Shown piece after piece: positions 29,073 to 38,365 of a stretch of 64,000 bases of DNA. The notes under the pieces were generated by a model. That model searched no databases and had not been told where the DNA came from. It saw only the letters and a program-made list of their open reading frames with translations. Source of the DNA: Mesorhizobium wenxiniae. Lineage in GTDB: Bacteria > Pseudomonadota > Alphaproteobacteria > Rhizobiales > Rhizobiaceae. Location of the stretch: positions 75,115 to 139,114 of the forward strand of contig NZ_NPKH01000011.1 in assembly GCF_002284535.1 (NCBI RefSeq). Reading direction: 5' to 3'. Numbering within the stretch: the stretch's first letter is position 1; the number at the start of each line of letters is the position of its first letter. The position numbers were made by a program, and so were the translations under genes.

Positions 29073-31412
29073 TCAGCGATGCGTGGCCTTCCTGGCCGTC
29101 TTGATGTCCTTGGCGAAGGGCCAGACCGTGCTCGACATGGTCTCGATACCGGACGCGCTTAGCGCCGAGCCGAACAGGAATCCCTGAACCAGGTCCGGCT
29201 TGACCTGCAAGGCCAGGATCTTGAGCTGCTCGAAAGTCTCGACGCCCTCGACAGTCACCGAAAGTCCCAGTGGCCGTGACAGGTTGACGATGCCCTTGAG
29301 CAGTTCGAGCGAACGGCTGTTCTGGGTAACGTCCATCAGGAACGAACGGTCGATTTTGATCTTGTCGAGCGGAAGTTTGTGGAGATAGCTGAGGCTTGAA
29401 TAGCCGGTGCCGAAATCATCGAGCGCGATGCGCACGCCAAGCCGCTTCAATTCCTCGATATACTGACGCGTCAGCGACTTGTCGTCGAGCAGTGCCGTCT
29501 CGGTGACCTCGATCTCCAGTCGGCCGGCGGCGAGACCGGAACTGGCGAGCGCATGGCGAACCTTCTCGATAACGTCGCGGTTGCGGAAGTCCTTGGCCGA
29601 GAGATTGACCGAGACACTGGTCTGTGCGGGCCATTTGGCGCATTCGGTGCACGCCGCATGCAGGACGAAGGTGCTGACCTCGGAAATGATGCCCATTTCT
29701 TCCGCCAGCGGAATGAAGATGCTGGGCGAAATTGGTCCGAGATCGGGGTGGTCCCAACGGCACAGCGCCTCGCAGCTGGCTATGCGCATCGTGCTCATCG
29801 CCACGATTGGCTGGTAGACCACCCGCAACCCCTTGCTTTCTACCGCGGTGCGCAGATCCGCCTTCATCAGCTGACGGTTGCGGAAAGCGACCTCCATCGA
29901 CGCCTCGAACAACCGCCAAGTATTCTTGCCGAGTTCCTTGGCCTTGTGGAGCGCGAGGTCCGCCTTGACGATCATGGCGTCGACATCGGTATCCCTGACC
30001 CTCGACAGCACCGCGCCACCGCTGGCCTGGATGCGCAACCCATGGCCGGCGACGTCGACCTCGCCCTGCAGCTCAATGAAAATCTCGTCGATTTGGCTGG
30101 ACAGATGGCTCTCGTCCTCGACGCGGTCGAAGAAGATCATGAACTCGTCGCCGCCGAAACGGCTGACGGTGACGCCTGGTCCGACGACCGCCGCCAACCG
30201 TTCAGCGACGGCGTAGATCAATCCGTCGCCGACCGGGTGGCCAAGCGTGTCGTTGACGCTCTTGAAGTCGTCGAGGTCGAGCACGGCGAGCCCGCAGAGA
30301 CGTTCGAGGTCACCGGATGCCATGGCCTCTCCGATCAGCTCGTGGAAATAGGCGCGGTTGGGCAGGCCGGTGAGGTTGTCATAGCGCGCCATGAAGCGGA
30401 TCTTGTCTTCCGCCTCAACGCGGGCCGTCACATCCTCGAAGGTGATGACCCCCAGCTCCTGGCTGCCTTCACGCGCCGAGAACTCATAGTGCTGACCGTT
30501 CGCGAGCGAGACGAGAACCTTGCGGTCGCGGCCCTCGCGCAGGGCGCGCGTAAGCTGGGCTTCGATGTAGCGGCAGTCCTTCGGCGCCAGCATGCCGCCG
30601 GCAACGCCGCGCATCAGCAGACCGTGAATCGATCGCCCGAGCAGCGCGTCGGGCGATTTGAGCGACATCAGATGCGCGGCTTCGGCATTGGCCACCGCCA
30701 CCCGGCCGTCGGGGCCGAGCATGACAAGGCCATGCGACATGGTGTTCAGCGCCCGATTGAAGCGCTGGGCAAGGCGGTTCGCCTTCTTCTCCTCCGACAC
30801 CGCCGCAAAAAGCACATCGCGCACCGTATTGGCGAATTTGCGGATCGCGAACAGGAACGGCGCTGACAGCAGGCCAAGGAGGACATGATAGATATCGCCG
30901 CGCAGCAGGAAGCCCAGCGAGATGGGCCAGGTCAATGCAAGGGTCAGGATGGTCACCATGCGCGGCGAGCCGTAGTTGCGGCCGGCAATGGAGGTCGCGG
31001 TCGCCAGCGTGAGGCAGACGGAGGCGATCTCGGCGAAATCGTCGCGCGCAAAGTAGATGCCGAGGAGGCAAAAAGCCCCGAGCGTAAGCCCATGCATGGA
31101 GCCGTAGAGTATATAGTCGTTTTCGCGCTTGTGCGCTTCCTCCCAGGTCGTTGGTGACGGCAAGCTGTTGTATTTTTGGAAATTTCTCATGCGGAATATG
31201 CCGACGAGAACCATCGCAATCGCAACAACTAGGTAACGCGGATCGCCGTTCTTCCACCAGACAAGGCCGATCAGGAAGGTTTGCGCGAGAATGCCGATCG
31301 AAAGCGTCACCCCGTCGCGAAACAGAGTTTCCACGAACGGGATATAGACGTCGACCGGAATCTCGTTTTTTCTTTTCAGATTCACGCCTGAATCCCAACC
31401 CTGGGGAGCCAA
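29073..31412 (-). CDS. Membrane GGDEF–EAL cyclic-di-GMP protein (bifunctional candidate)
   Basis: The 779-aa protein has about five to six N-terminal helices (residues 35–190), a PAS-like domain (about 215–335), a GGDEF domain with intact GGDEF at 420–424 and an EAL domain with E-A-L at 548–550 and DDFGTGYSS. Both active sites look complete, so it may make and break c-di-GMP. No RxxD inhibitory site lies just before the GGDEF. The start is TTG 31412; GTG 31382 is an alternative. It is a likely input sensor for lifestyle switching, but its signal cannot be read from the sequence. Confidence 0.92.
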   Translation of the reverse strand: MAPQGWDSGVNLKRKNEIPVDVYIPFVETLFRDGVTLSIGILAQTFLIGLVWWKNGDPRYLVVAIAMVLVGIFRMRNFQKYNSLPSPTTWEEAHKRENDYILYGSMHGLTLGAFCLLGIYFARDDFAEIASVCLTLATATSIAGRNYGSPRMVTILTLALTWPISLGFLLRGDIYHVLLGLLSAPFLFAIRKFANTVRDVLFAAVSEEKKANRLAQRFNRALNTMSHGLVMLGPDGRVAVANAEAAHLMSLKSPDALLGRSIHGLLMRGVAGGMLAPKDCRYIEAQLTRALREGRDRKVLVSLANGQHYEFSAREGSQELGVITFEDVTARVEAEDKIRFMARYDNLTGLPNRAYFHELIGEAMASGDLERLCGLAVLDLDDFKSVNDTLGHPVGDGLIYAVAERLAAVVGPGVTVSRFGGDEFMIFFDRVEDESHLSSQIDEIFIELQGEVDVAGHGLRIQASGGAVLSRVRDTDVDAMIVKADLALHKAKELGKNTWRLFEASMEVAFRNRQLMKADLRTAVESKGLRVVYQPIVAMSTMRIASCEALCRWDHPDLGPISPSIFIPLAEEMGIISEVSTFVLHAACTECAKWPAQTSVSVNLSAKDFRNRDVIEKVRHALASSGLAAGRLEIEVTETALLDDKSLTRQYIEELKRLGVRIALDDFGTGYSSLSYLHKLPLDKIKIDRSFLMDVTQNSRSLELLKGIVNLSRPLGLSVTVEGVETFEQLKILALQVKPDLVQGFLFGSALSASGIETMSSTVWPFAKDIKTARKATHR

Positions 31413-31513
31413 GCTGTGTCACATTCGCCTTAAGAAAGATTTAGAGAGGCCGTTCCGTGCTTTGCCGTCAGTCGGTTGGCGCCGGGAAGCTACCCTTCAA
31501 ACAAACAAGGCGA

Positions 31514-34500
31514 TTACTCGGCGGCCTGGAGTTCCGGCCGAACGGGCATTTTTGCCAGGGGATCGAGCAGCCTTAGGCGTTCGCCAGCGGCCTTTTCGGC
31601 ACTGGCCTGCCTGACGTGACCATAGCCGCGAATGAGCTCCGGCACCGAGGCAAGCGCGGCCGCAGCCTCGACCTTGCCTGCCGCCAGCGCGCTGGCGACA
31701 AGCTCCAGATCGGCCTCGTACTGCGCAAGAAGCTGCCGTTCCATACGCCTTTCGGAGCTGTAGCCGAACACATCGAAGACCGTGCCGCGCAAGCCTTTCA
31801 TCGCTGCCAGCAGGCGGAACCCCTCCATCATCCAGGGACCGAAACTCGACTTCCTCGGCTTGCCGTCCTTGCCGCGCCTGCCCATCATCGGCGGCGCGAG
31901 ATGGAATTCGAGCTTGTCGTAGCTCTGGAACTGCTTGCCCAGCTCGGCGGCGAAGGAGCCGTCGGTGTAGAGCCTCGCCACCTCGTATTCGTCCTTGATC
32001 GCCATCAGCTTGAACAGGTTCCTCGCAGCGGCCTCGGTCACATCAGTCGAACCGGGCATCGCCCTGGCTTCGGCCTTGCGCAGCGCGGCCAGTCTGTCGG
32101 CGTAGCGCGTGGCATAGGCAGCGTTCTGATAAGCGGTGAGGAAGGCGAACCGGCGGGCGATAATGTCGTCCAGCGTTTCGACGACAGCGGCGTTCTGTGC
32201 AGCCGTGCCCGGCTGGGCAACGAGGCCGCGCACGAAATCCGGCTGGTGGGCGGCGCGGCGGCCCCAGCGGAAGGCTGAGACGTTCATCGCCACGGCCTGG
32301 CCGTTGAGTTCGATCGCCTTTTCGACTGCCTCGGCCGACAGCGGCAAGCCGCCATGCTGGAAGGCGAAGCCGAGCATGAACATGTTGGCGCCGAGCGAAC
32401 TGCCGAACAGCGCGGTGGCGGTGCGGGTGGCGTCGAAGAAATGCGCCTTGTCGTCGCCGGCGGCAGTGCGGATCGCCTTTTTCAGCCGCTCGACAGGCAG
32501 CGAGAAATCCGCCGACCGGGTAAACTCACCGGGCATGATCTCGGCGGTGTTGGCGAGGAAGATCGTGTGGCCCTCACGCACCGCGGCGAGCACCTTTTGA
32601 GCGCCCGACACGACGAGGTCGCAGCCGAGCACAAGGTCTGCCTTGCCGGCCGAAACGCGGATGGCGTGGATATCGCCCGGGCTGCGCGCGATGCGGACAT
32701 GGGTGAACACCGAGCCGCCCTTCTGGGCAAGGCCGGCCATGTCGATCATGCCGCAGCCCTTGTCTTCGAGATGGGCCGCCATGCCGAGCACCGCGCCGAT
32801 GGTGACGACGCCGGTGCCGCCGACGCCGTCGATGATCGCCGCCCAGCCCTGTTCGCCGAGCGGAAATTCAGCGGGCGCGGGCACGCCGTCGAGCGGATCG
32901 GTCGTGCCGGCCATACCCTCGGCCTTCCTGATCTTGGCGCCATGCACGGTGACGAAGGACGGGCAGAAGCCGTTGACGCAGGAGAAATCCTTGTTGCAGC
33001 TCGACTGGTCGATCCTGCGCTTGCGGCCGAATTCAGTCTCGACCGGCTGGATCGACACGCAGTTCGACTGCACCCCGCAATCGCCGCAGCCTTCGCAGAC
33101 CAGTTCGTTGATGAAGACGCGCTTGTCGGGATCGGGGAATGTGCCGCGCTTGCGGCGGCGGCGCTTTTCGGCGGCGCAGGTCTGGTCGTAGATCAGCACG
33201 GATGTGCCCTTGACCGCGCGCAATTCGCGCTGGATGAGGTCGAGATCGTCGCGGTGATGGATGGTGGCGCCGGCGGGGAATTCGACCTTGCCGGTATATT
33301 TGTCCGGCTCGTCGGTGACGATAGCGATACGCTCGACGCCCTCGGCCCGCACCTGCCTGGCGATCATGTCCACGGTCAGGCCACCCTCGTGCGGCTGGCC
33401 GCCGGTCATGGCGACGGCGTCGTTGTAGAGGATCTTGTAGGTGATGTTGGCGTCGGTCGACAGCGCGAAGCGGATCGCCAGCGCACCAGAGTGGTTGTAG
33501 GTGCCGTCGCCGAGATTCTGGAAGATGTGGTCGCGCTTTGAGAACGGCGCCTGGCCGACCCATTGCGCGCCCTCGCCGCCCATGGCTGTGAAACCAACGG
33601 TGTTGCGGTCCATCCACAGCGCCATGAAATGGCAACCGATGCCGGCGGCGGCGAGCGAGCCGTCGGGCACCTTGGTCGAGGAATTGTGCGGGCAGCCGGA
33701 GCAGAAGAAGGGGGTGCGCGAGGCGATGTCTGACGTGTCGGCGAGCATCGCCTGGAACTGGCGAAGTTTCGCCACTCGTGCGGCAATCTCGTCCGACGGA
33801 CCGATCGTTCGCAAGATTCTCTCGCCGAGCGCGATTGCGATGTCATTGGGGTCGAGCGCGCCCTTGGCCGGGAACAGCCCGTCGCCGCGCTCGTCCTTCT
33901 TGCCGACGATGACCGGCTGCATGGCGGTGCCGTAAAGGTTCTCGCGCAGTTGCACCTCGATCAGCGAGCGTTTCTCCTCGACGACGACGATGGCGTCGAG
34001 GCCGCGAGCGAAATCGGCGATGTGCTGCAGGTCGAGCGGCCACGGGCAACCGACCTTGAACAGCCTGATCCCGATGCGGTTGGCGGCAGTCTCGTCGACG
34101 CCGATGTCTTCCAGCGCCTGGCGAACGTCGAGATAGCTCTTGCCGATGGTGACGATGCCAAGCTTCGGGCTGCTGCCGCCGGAATAGACGATCCGGTTCA
34201 GCCCGTTGGCATGGATGAAGGCCGAAGCGGCGGCGCGCTTGTATTCATGCAGCCGCTCCTCCTGGCCGAGCATGTCGATCTCGTTGCGAATGTTGAGGCC
34301 GCCGGGCGGCATGTCGAAGTCCGGGGCGACGATATCAAGCCGGTCGAGTGCGGCATCGACCGAAGCCGTCGATTCAATGTTGTCCTTGACGCATTTGATC
34401 GCTGCCCAGGTGCCGGCGAAACGCGACATGGCAAAGCCGTAGAGCCCATAGTCGATGATCTCCTGGACCCCCGCCGGATTGAGGATCGGCACCATACTGT

Positions 34501-34993
34501 CGACGAACAGGAATTCGGTGGCGTGCGCGTTGGTTGAGGATTCGGCCATGTGGTCGTCGCCCATCAGGGCAAGCACGCCGCCATATCTAGACGAGCCGGC
34601 CAGGTTGGCATGGCGGAACACGTCGCCGGATCGGTCGACGCCCGGTCCCTTGCCGTACCAGACCGAAAAGACGCCGTCATGCGTGCCCTCGCCCAGCAAC
34701 TCGGCCTGCTGCGATCCCCAGCAGGCCGTGGCCGCAAGTTCCTCGTTGAGGCCGGGCTGAAAGACGATGTCCGACTGGGCGAGCTGCTTCCTGGCCTTCC
34801 AAAGCTGCATGTCGAGGCCGCCGAGCGGCGAGCCGCGATAGCCGGAGACGAAGCCGGCGGTGTTCAAGCCAGCCCGGCGGTCGCGCGCGCGCTGCATCAG
34901 CAGCATGCGGATGACCGCCTGCGCGCCGGAAAGGAAGATGCGCTCCTTCCCCAGGTCGAACTTGTCGTCGAGCGCGACATCATACAGCGTCAT
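31514..34993 (-). CDS. Indolepyruvate ferredoxin oxidoreductase family protein (fused alpha/beta)
   Basis: The 1159-aa protein is the aerobic fused form that oxidatively decarboxylates aryl or branched 2-oxo acids to acyl-CoA. The N-terminal pyrimidine-binding half has NTAGFVSGYRGSPLGGLD. The ThDP/Mg site is in NLGDGTYNHSG … YNDAVAMTGGQ. A ferredoxin-like cluster motif is CEGCGDCGVQSNC, and another Cys group is SCVNGFCPSF. The gamma-type domain begins GVGGTGVVTIGAVLGMAAHL. A Lys-rich C-terminal domain follows. It is monocistronic. Indolepyruvate as substrate is family inference. Confidence 0.93.
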   Translation of the reverse strand: MTLYDVALDDKFDLGKERIFLSGAQAVIRMLLMQRARDRRAGLNTAGFVSGYRGSPLGGLDMQLWKARKQLAQSDIVFQPGLNEELAATACWGSQQAELLGEGTHDGVFSVWYGKGPGVDRSGDVFRHANLAGSSRYGGVLALMGDDHMAESSTNAHATEFLFVDSMVPILNPAGVQEIIDYGLYGFAMSRFAGTWAAIKCVKDNIESTASVDAALDRLDIVAPDFDMPPGGLNIRNEIDMLGQEERLHEYKRAAASAFIHANGLNRIVYSGGSSPKLGIVTIGKSYLDVRQALEDIGVDETAANRIGIRLFKVGCPWPLDLQHIADFARGLDAIVVVEEKRSLIEVQLRENLYGTAMQPVIVGKKDERGDGLFPAKGALDPNDIAIALGERILRTIGPSDEIAARVAKLRQFQAMLADTSDIASRTPFFCSGCPHNSSTKVPDGSLAAAGIGCHFMALWMDRNTVGFTAMGGEGAQWVGQAPFSKRDHIFQNLGDGTYNHSGALAIRFALSTDANITYKILYNDAVAMTGGQPHEGGLTVDMIARQVRAEGVERIAIVTDEPDKYTGKVEFPAGATIHHRDDLDLIQRELRAVKGTSVLIYDQTCAAEKRRRRKRGTFPDPDKRVFINELVCEGCGDCGVQSNCVSIQPVETEFGRKRRIDQSSCNKDFSCVNGFCPSFVTVHGAKIRKAEGMAGTTDPLDGVPAPAEFPLGEQGWAAIIDGVGGTGVVTIGAVLGMAAHLEDKGCGMIDMAGLAQKGGSVFTHVRIARSPGDIHAIRVSAGKADLVLGCDLVVSGAQKVLAAVREGHTIFLANTAEIMPGEFTRSADFSLPVERLKKAIRTAAGDDKAHFFDATRTATALFGSSLGANMFMLGFAFQHGGLPLSAEAVEKAIELNGQAVAMNVSAFRWGRRAAHQPDFVRGLVAQPGTAAQNAAVVETLDDIIARRFAFLTAYQNAAYATRYADRLAALRKAEARAMPGSTDVTEAAARNLFKLMAIKDEYEVARLYTDGSFAAELGKQFQSYDKLEFHLAPPMMGRRGKDGKPRKSSFGPWMMEGFRLLAAMKGLRGTVFDVFGYSSERRMERQLLAQYEADLELVASALAAGKVEAAAALASVPELIRGYGHVRQASAEKAAGERLRLLDPLAKMPVRPELQAAE

Positions 34994-35214
34994 CAGGCAT
35001 TTCCCTCTGCGGAGGCCACACTTCGAGCACAGCCAACGTCGGAGTCGGATGCTGCAGTGTTTCTCCCCTTGCCGGGCAGGTCAAACAAAATCGAAGATGC
35101 CAGACGAGGCGCAACAAATGATCCGTGCGCGGCCGTGTGGCGCCACGAAACGCCTGTCGGGGAGGATGGCCGAGCACGAAAATTCCGGCGGCGGTCAGTG
35201 CCGCTGGTGACGCA

Positions 35215-35745
35215 TCATGCAGCCTTTGGGCAACTGGGCTTTGGTTCGCCGGGCAGCTTGCCGTCGACATGGCCGGCCAGGTCCTTGTTGAGCTCGTAGA
35301 CTGGCCCGACCACGAGAGGCCGGTCGGGCAGGACCGACTGGTCGAGCGAGGACGTCAGTGTCGTCTCGAAACTCTGCAGCAATTTGCCGCTGCGATCCTC
35401 GATGCGGATCGACACGGTATAGGGCTTGTCCTTTACGACGCAGGTGAGCGGCGGGCTGGTCAGCGTCACATGCTGCAGCTTCGGCCATATTTTCTGGGTG
35501 ACGATGATCGGATCACCACCGGCCGGGTTCTGGAAGGAGACCACGGCGACCTGTCCCTCACCCACCGGCCGCAACGGATTGAGGGTGATGACATAGGTGG
35601 CGATGCCCAGCCGGTAGTTGAACTCGAACAGCTTCCCGGAAATGGCGAACAGCTGGTCCTTACCGGAGTCACGGCAGGCGCCGAGCGCGGCCACCGCGAA
35701 CAACGCCGCGACGACAATCATCGCGTGCGAGTATCTTTTAGACAT
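35215..35745 (-). CDS. Putative lipoprotein, 176 aa
   Basis: The protein begins MSKRYSHAMIVVAALFAVAA followed by the lipobox LGAC, so it is probably lipid-anchored in the periplasm. The mature part is beta-rich (SGKLFEFNYRLGIATYVITL and similar strands) with a Cys pair (PPLTCVVKD and PKPSCPKAA). GGGAG precedes the ATG at 35745. The frame extends further upstream, but that part overlaps the CGNR gene and has no signal peptide. The gene overlaps the end of that upstream gene by 8 bp, so they are co-transcribed. No family is recognised. Confidence 0.78.
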   Translation of the reverse strand: MSKRYSHAMIVVAALFAVAALGACRDSGKDQLFAISGKLFEFNYRLGIATYVITLNPLRPVGEGQVAVVSFQNPAGGDPIIVTQKIWPKLQHVTLTSPPLTCVVKDKPYTVSIRIEDRSGKLLQSFETTLTSSLDQSVLPDRPLVVGPVYELNKDLAGHVDGKLPGEPKPSCPKAA

Positions 35746-36346
35746 TGGTGATCTCCCTCGCCGCGGTCCGGCGGCGATAGTATCGGTTTGCCTTCTGTCG
35801 GTTGCCGCACACCGCCATGTCGCACCAGAGGCGGCTGGAATTGCGGCTTTTGTCGACAAACAGCCAGCTGCAATTCGGACATATCCTCAGCCTGGCGATT
35901 GTGTCGCCGCGCAGCAGCGACAGCGCCGAGACCGCAAGCGCCGCCTCGAAGGCAATCGGCGTCGCCGGATTGCCGAACGGTTTTCCGGGCCTCCCGATTT
36001 CGGTGCGGCTTTGGGCGAGTCCGTCGGCGCAGGCTTCAAGGAATTCGGGCATGTCTCCGGTAGTGATCGCACCTTTCGAAACCGCGCGGCGAAACAGCCG
36101 ATCGGTCGTCTCCCTGATCGACAGCACCACCGGCGCGATCTTTTCAGGCGCCGGCGCTACGAGCGGCCTGCCGCCGAGCTCGGCGGCGCGAAACCCGCTC
36201 GCCGCTTCGGCAAAGCGGGCGATCTCCGCCGGATCTTTGAGCCGGTCGAAGGTTTTCTCCGGATCGTTCCGCAAGACGACGGTGTTCGCCGTGTCGAGCG
36301 CAAGCATGCCACCGGTGAAGCGGTGCGGAGTCCAGGATACTACCAT
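35738..36346 (-). CDS. CGNR zinc-finger / ABATE-domain transcriptional regulator
   Basis: The 202-aa protein has an N-terminal stress-sensing ABATE-like domain (FTGGMLALDTANTVVLRND) and a C-terminal zinc finger with CPNCSWLFVDKSRNSSRLWC ending in MAVCGNRQKANRYYRR. The four zinc ligands (two in CPNC, then WC and VC) and the CGNR motif are intact. Such proteins are thought to bind DNA and respond to stress. It lies divergent from the LivH-like gene and immediately upstream of the lipoprotein it may regulate or be co-expressed with. Confidence 0.9.
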   Translation of the reverse strand: MVVSWTPHRFTGGMLALDTANTVVLRNDPEKTFDRLKDPAEIARFAEAASGFRAAELGGRPLVAPAPEKIAPVVLSIRETTDRLFRRAVSKGAITTGDMPEFLEACADGLAQSRTEIGRPGKPFGNPATPIAFEAALAVSALSLLRGDTIARLRICPNCSWLFVDKSRNSSRLWCDMAVCGNRQKANRYYRRRTAAREITNV

Positions 36347-36496
36347 ATGGCGAATCTAACCGATAAATCGCATTTGACAAGTTAGATTCCGGGTGCAACG
36401 CTCGTCACGGAGGCGATCGCCATCGCCTTGTCTTGAGAACGTCGTTCGTCCCAAACCGCTACGCCCCGATTGCGGGGCATGCATCGAGGACATTGC

Positions 36497-37402
36497 ATGC
36501 TCTATTTCTTCCAGCAGGTTCTGAACGGGCTGCATTCGGGCGCGCTCTACGCATTGCTTGCCTTCGGCTACGTGCTGACCAACGGCATCCTGCACCGCAC
36601 CAATCTTGCCTATGGGGCGCTGTTCGCCTTTTGCGGGCATACGATGATCCTCACCGCGGCGTTCGGCTATCAGGTGCTGTGGCTGACGCTGTTTGCATCC
36701 GTCGCGCTCGGCGTAGCTGCGGCGTTCCTTTATGCGGCGCTGCTCAGCCGTGTCTTGTCGCGAAGCATCTTCGAACCGTTGGCCGACCGCTCGCCCAACG
36801 CCATCGTGGTGACGACGCTCGGTATATTGCTGGCCCTGTCGGAAGCCAGCCGTATCGCCGCCGACACCCATGATCTGTGGCTGCCGCCAATGCTGGCCCA
36901 GCCCATCATTTTTGCGCGAGGGGCCAATTTCAATGCCACGCTGACGCTTATCCAGTTGCTCGACTGCGCTGTCGTCGCGGCAACTATCGGGCTCGCCGCC
37001 TGGGCGTTTGCCCAATCAAGCTTCGGCCGGCGCTGGCGCGCCGTGTCCGACGATCCCAGGGCGGCAGCGATGTGCGGCGTCGATGTTCGCGCGGTGCTTC
37101 GGCGTGCGGTGCTTTTCGGCGGCCTTTGCGCGGCACTGGCCGGCGTGCTCGCCGCCTTCTACTACGGCAACATCAGCTTCGGCACAGGGTTGGTCTACGG
37201 GCTGAAAATCCTGTTTGTGACGGCGGTGGGCGGCTATCTCTCGCCGTTACGGGCAGCACTTGGCGCTGCCGCTTTCGGCATGGCCGAATCGCTGTGGGCC
37301 GGCTATTTTCCGCTCGAATGGCGCGATGGCTGGATGTATCTGTTCCTCGTCGCCATGCTGGTGCTGATCGGCACCGGCCGCGATCAGGGCAAGATCGCCT
37401 GA
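36497..37402 (+). CDS. Branched-chain amino-acid ABC transporter permease (LivH-like), orphan
   Basis: The 301-aa integral membrane protein has about eight helices and the LivH pattern: an N-terminal QQVLNGLHSGALYALLAFGY, a cytoplasmic FGRRWRAVSDDPRAAAMCGV coupling loop and a TAVGGYLSPLRAALGAAAFG segment near the end. GAGGA lies 6 bp before the ATG at 36497; an in-frame start at 36470 has a weaker site. No LivM, ATPase or binding protein is encoded beside it, so it must work with partners elsewhere or be a relic. Confidence 0.85.
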   Translation: MLYFFQQVLNGLHSGALYALLAFGYVLTNGILHRTNLAYGALFAFCGHTMILTAAFGYQVLWLTLFASVALGVAAAFLYAALLSRVLSRSIFEPLADRSPNAIVVTTLGILLALSEASRIAADTHDLWLPPMLAQPIIFARGANFNATLTLIQLLDCAVVAATIGLAAWAFAQSSFGRRWRAVSDDPRAAAMCGVDVRAVLRRAVLFGGLCAALAGVLAAFYYGNISFGTGLVYGLKILFVTAVGGYLSPLRAALGAAAFGMAESLWAGYFPLEWRDGWMYLFLVAMLVLIGTGRDQGKIA

Positions 37403-37439
37403 CTGTACCAAGCCTGGGTAGACTTTGGTTGCATGACGT

Positions 37440-37482
37440 CTACAGCGCGCGCGTCCTCTCGGACGCGCAAGGGACGCTGTAG
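37440..37482. repeat. RIME-like palindromic element, part 1
   Basis: CTACAGCG at 37440 pairs with CGCTGTAG ending at 37482, and inside it GCGCGTCC pairs with GGACGCGC across TCTC. It is immediately followed by the second palindrome. The pair has the look of the rhizobial intergenic mosaic elements. Most of the 378-bp gene-free stretch 37403–37780 consists of such repeats; no reading frame there is supported. Confidence 0.7.
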
Positions 37483-37497
37483 CACTTTGATTTTGCG

Positions 37498-37538
37498 CAT
37501 GATCCCAGCGAAAATCGATTCCCATTTTCGGGGTCATG
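37498..37538. repeat. RIME-like palindromic element, part 2
   Basis: CATGATCCCAGCGAAAATCG faces CATTTTCGGGGTCATG. The CATGA/TCATG ends and the CGAAAAT/ATTTTCG inner arms pair. A very similar palindrome occurs at 45940–45980 and a shortened one at 37734–37756. Confidence 0.75.
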
Positions 37539-37560
37539 GGCCGGGTCAGGCGGCTGCTTC

Positions 37561-37602
37561 GCCCCCTTCCTCATCTCAAAAGCCCCCTTCCTCACTTCAC
37601 AA
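37561..37602 (+). repeat. Two tandem copies of a 21-bp unit
   Basis: Units 37561–37581 and 37582–37602 both begin GCCCCCTTCCTCA and match at 18 of 21 positions. The repeat lies inside the repeat-rich gap upstream of the TRAP transporter and shows no coding role. Confidence 0.6.
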
Positions 37603-37733
37603 GATTGTTTTAGTCGGTCTGCCCTGTGTTGACCCGCCGGGCCACGCACGGCATACCGTTGGGCCACATCGAGGCGGCGGAAAAACAAGCGGGATGGCGC
37701 GCCGCTGATACTTTGAAGCACGCAACGTGCTCT

Positions 37734-37756
37734 CCGAAAATCGACACCGATTTCGG
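37734..37756. repeat. Short RIME-like hairpin upstream of dctQ
   Basis: CCGAAAATCG and CGATTTCGG pair across ACAC, resembling the core of the palindrome at 37498–37538. It ends 24 bp before the dctQ start codon, so it would form a hairpin in the leader if transcription starts further upstream. Confidence 0.6.
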
Positions 37757-37780
37757 GCCGATGCGTAAAGGGAGGAATGC

Positions 37781-38365
37781 ATGGCAGGGCTTCTCGCTCT
37801 ATCCAGAACCATTGATCGTGTGAACGAATTCATCGGCAGATGGGTGTCGTGGCTGATCCTGCTGGCAATCCTGGTCAGCGCCGCCAATGCGGTCATCCGC
37901 AAGACGTTCGACATGTCGTCGAACGCCTGGCTGGAACTGCAGTGGTATTTGTTCGGCGCCGCCTTCATGCTGGCCGCCGCCTACACGCTGAAGCAGAACG
38001 ACCATATCCGCATCGACATCGTCTACGGCATGTTCTCGCGCCGCGTGCAGCACTGGATCGACCTTCTCGGCCATCTCTTTTTCCTGATGCCGTTCGTCAC
38101 CCTGATGGTGATCTATTTCGTTCCCTATGTGTCGCTGTCGTTTCGCAGCGGCGAAATGTCTAACAATTCCGGCGGGCTGATCATCTGGCCGGCAAAGGCG
38201 ATCCTGCTGGTCGGCTTTTTCCTGCTCGCGCTCCAGGGTATCTCCGAGATCATCAAGAAGATCGCCATCATGCGCGGCGACATGGACGATCCCACCCCGT
38301 TCATATCGGTCCATGAGCAGGCCGAACTCGAAGCGAAGGCGCTCGCCGAAGAGGTGCGCTCGTGA
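37781..38365 (+). CDS. TRAP transporter small permease (DctQ)
   Basis: The 194-aa protein has four transmembrane helices, with SSNAWLELQWYLFGAAFMLA and NDHIRIDIVYGMFSRRVQHW as DctQ-type signatures between helices. The charged C-terminal tail (HEQAELEAKALAEEVRS) is cytoplasmic. GGAGG precedes the ATG. The stop overlaps the dctM GTG (GTGA). It is the small membrane subunit of a sodium- or proton-driven organic acid importer. Confidence 0.93.
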   Translation: MAGLLALSRTIDRVNEFIGRWVSWLILLAILVSAANAVIRKTFDMSSNAWLELQWYLFGAAFMLAAAYTLKQNDHIRIDIVYGMFSRRVQHWIDLLGHLFFLMPFVTLMVIYFVPYVSLSFRSGEMSNNSGGLIIWPAKAILLVGFFLLALQGISEIIKKIAIMRGDMDDPTPFISVHEQAELEAKALAEEVRS

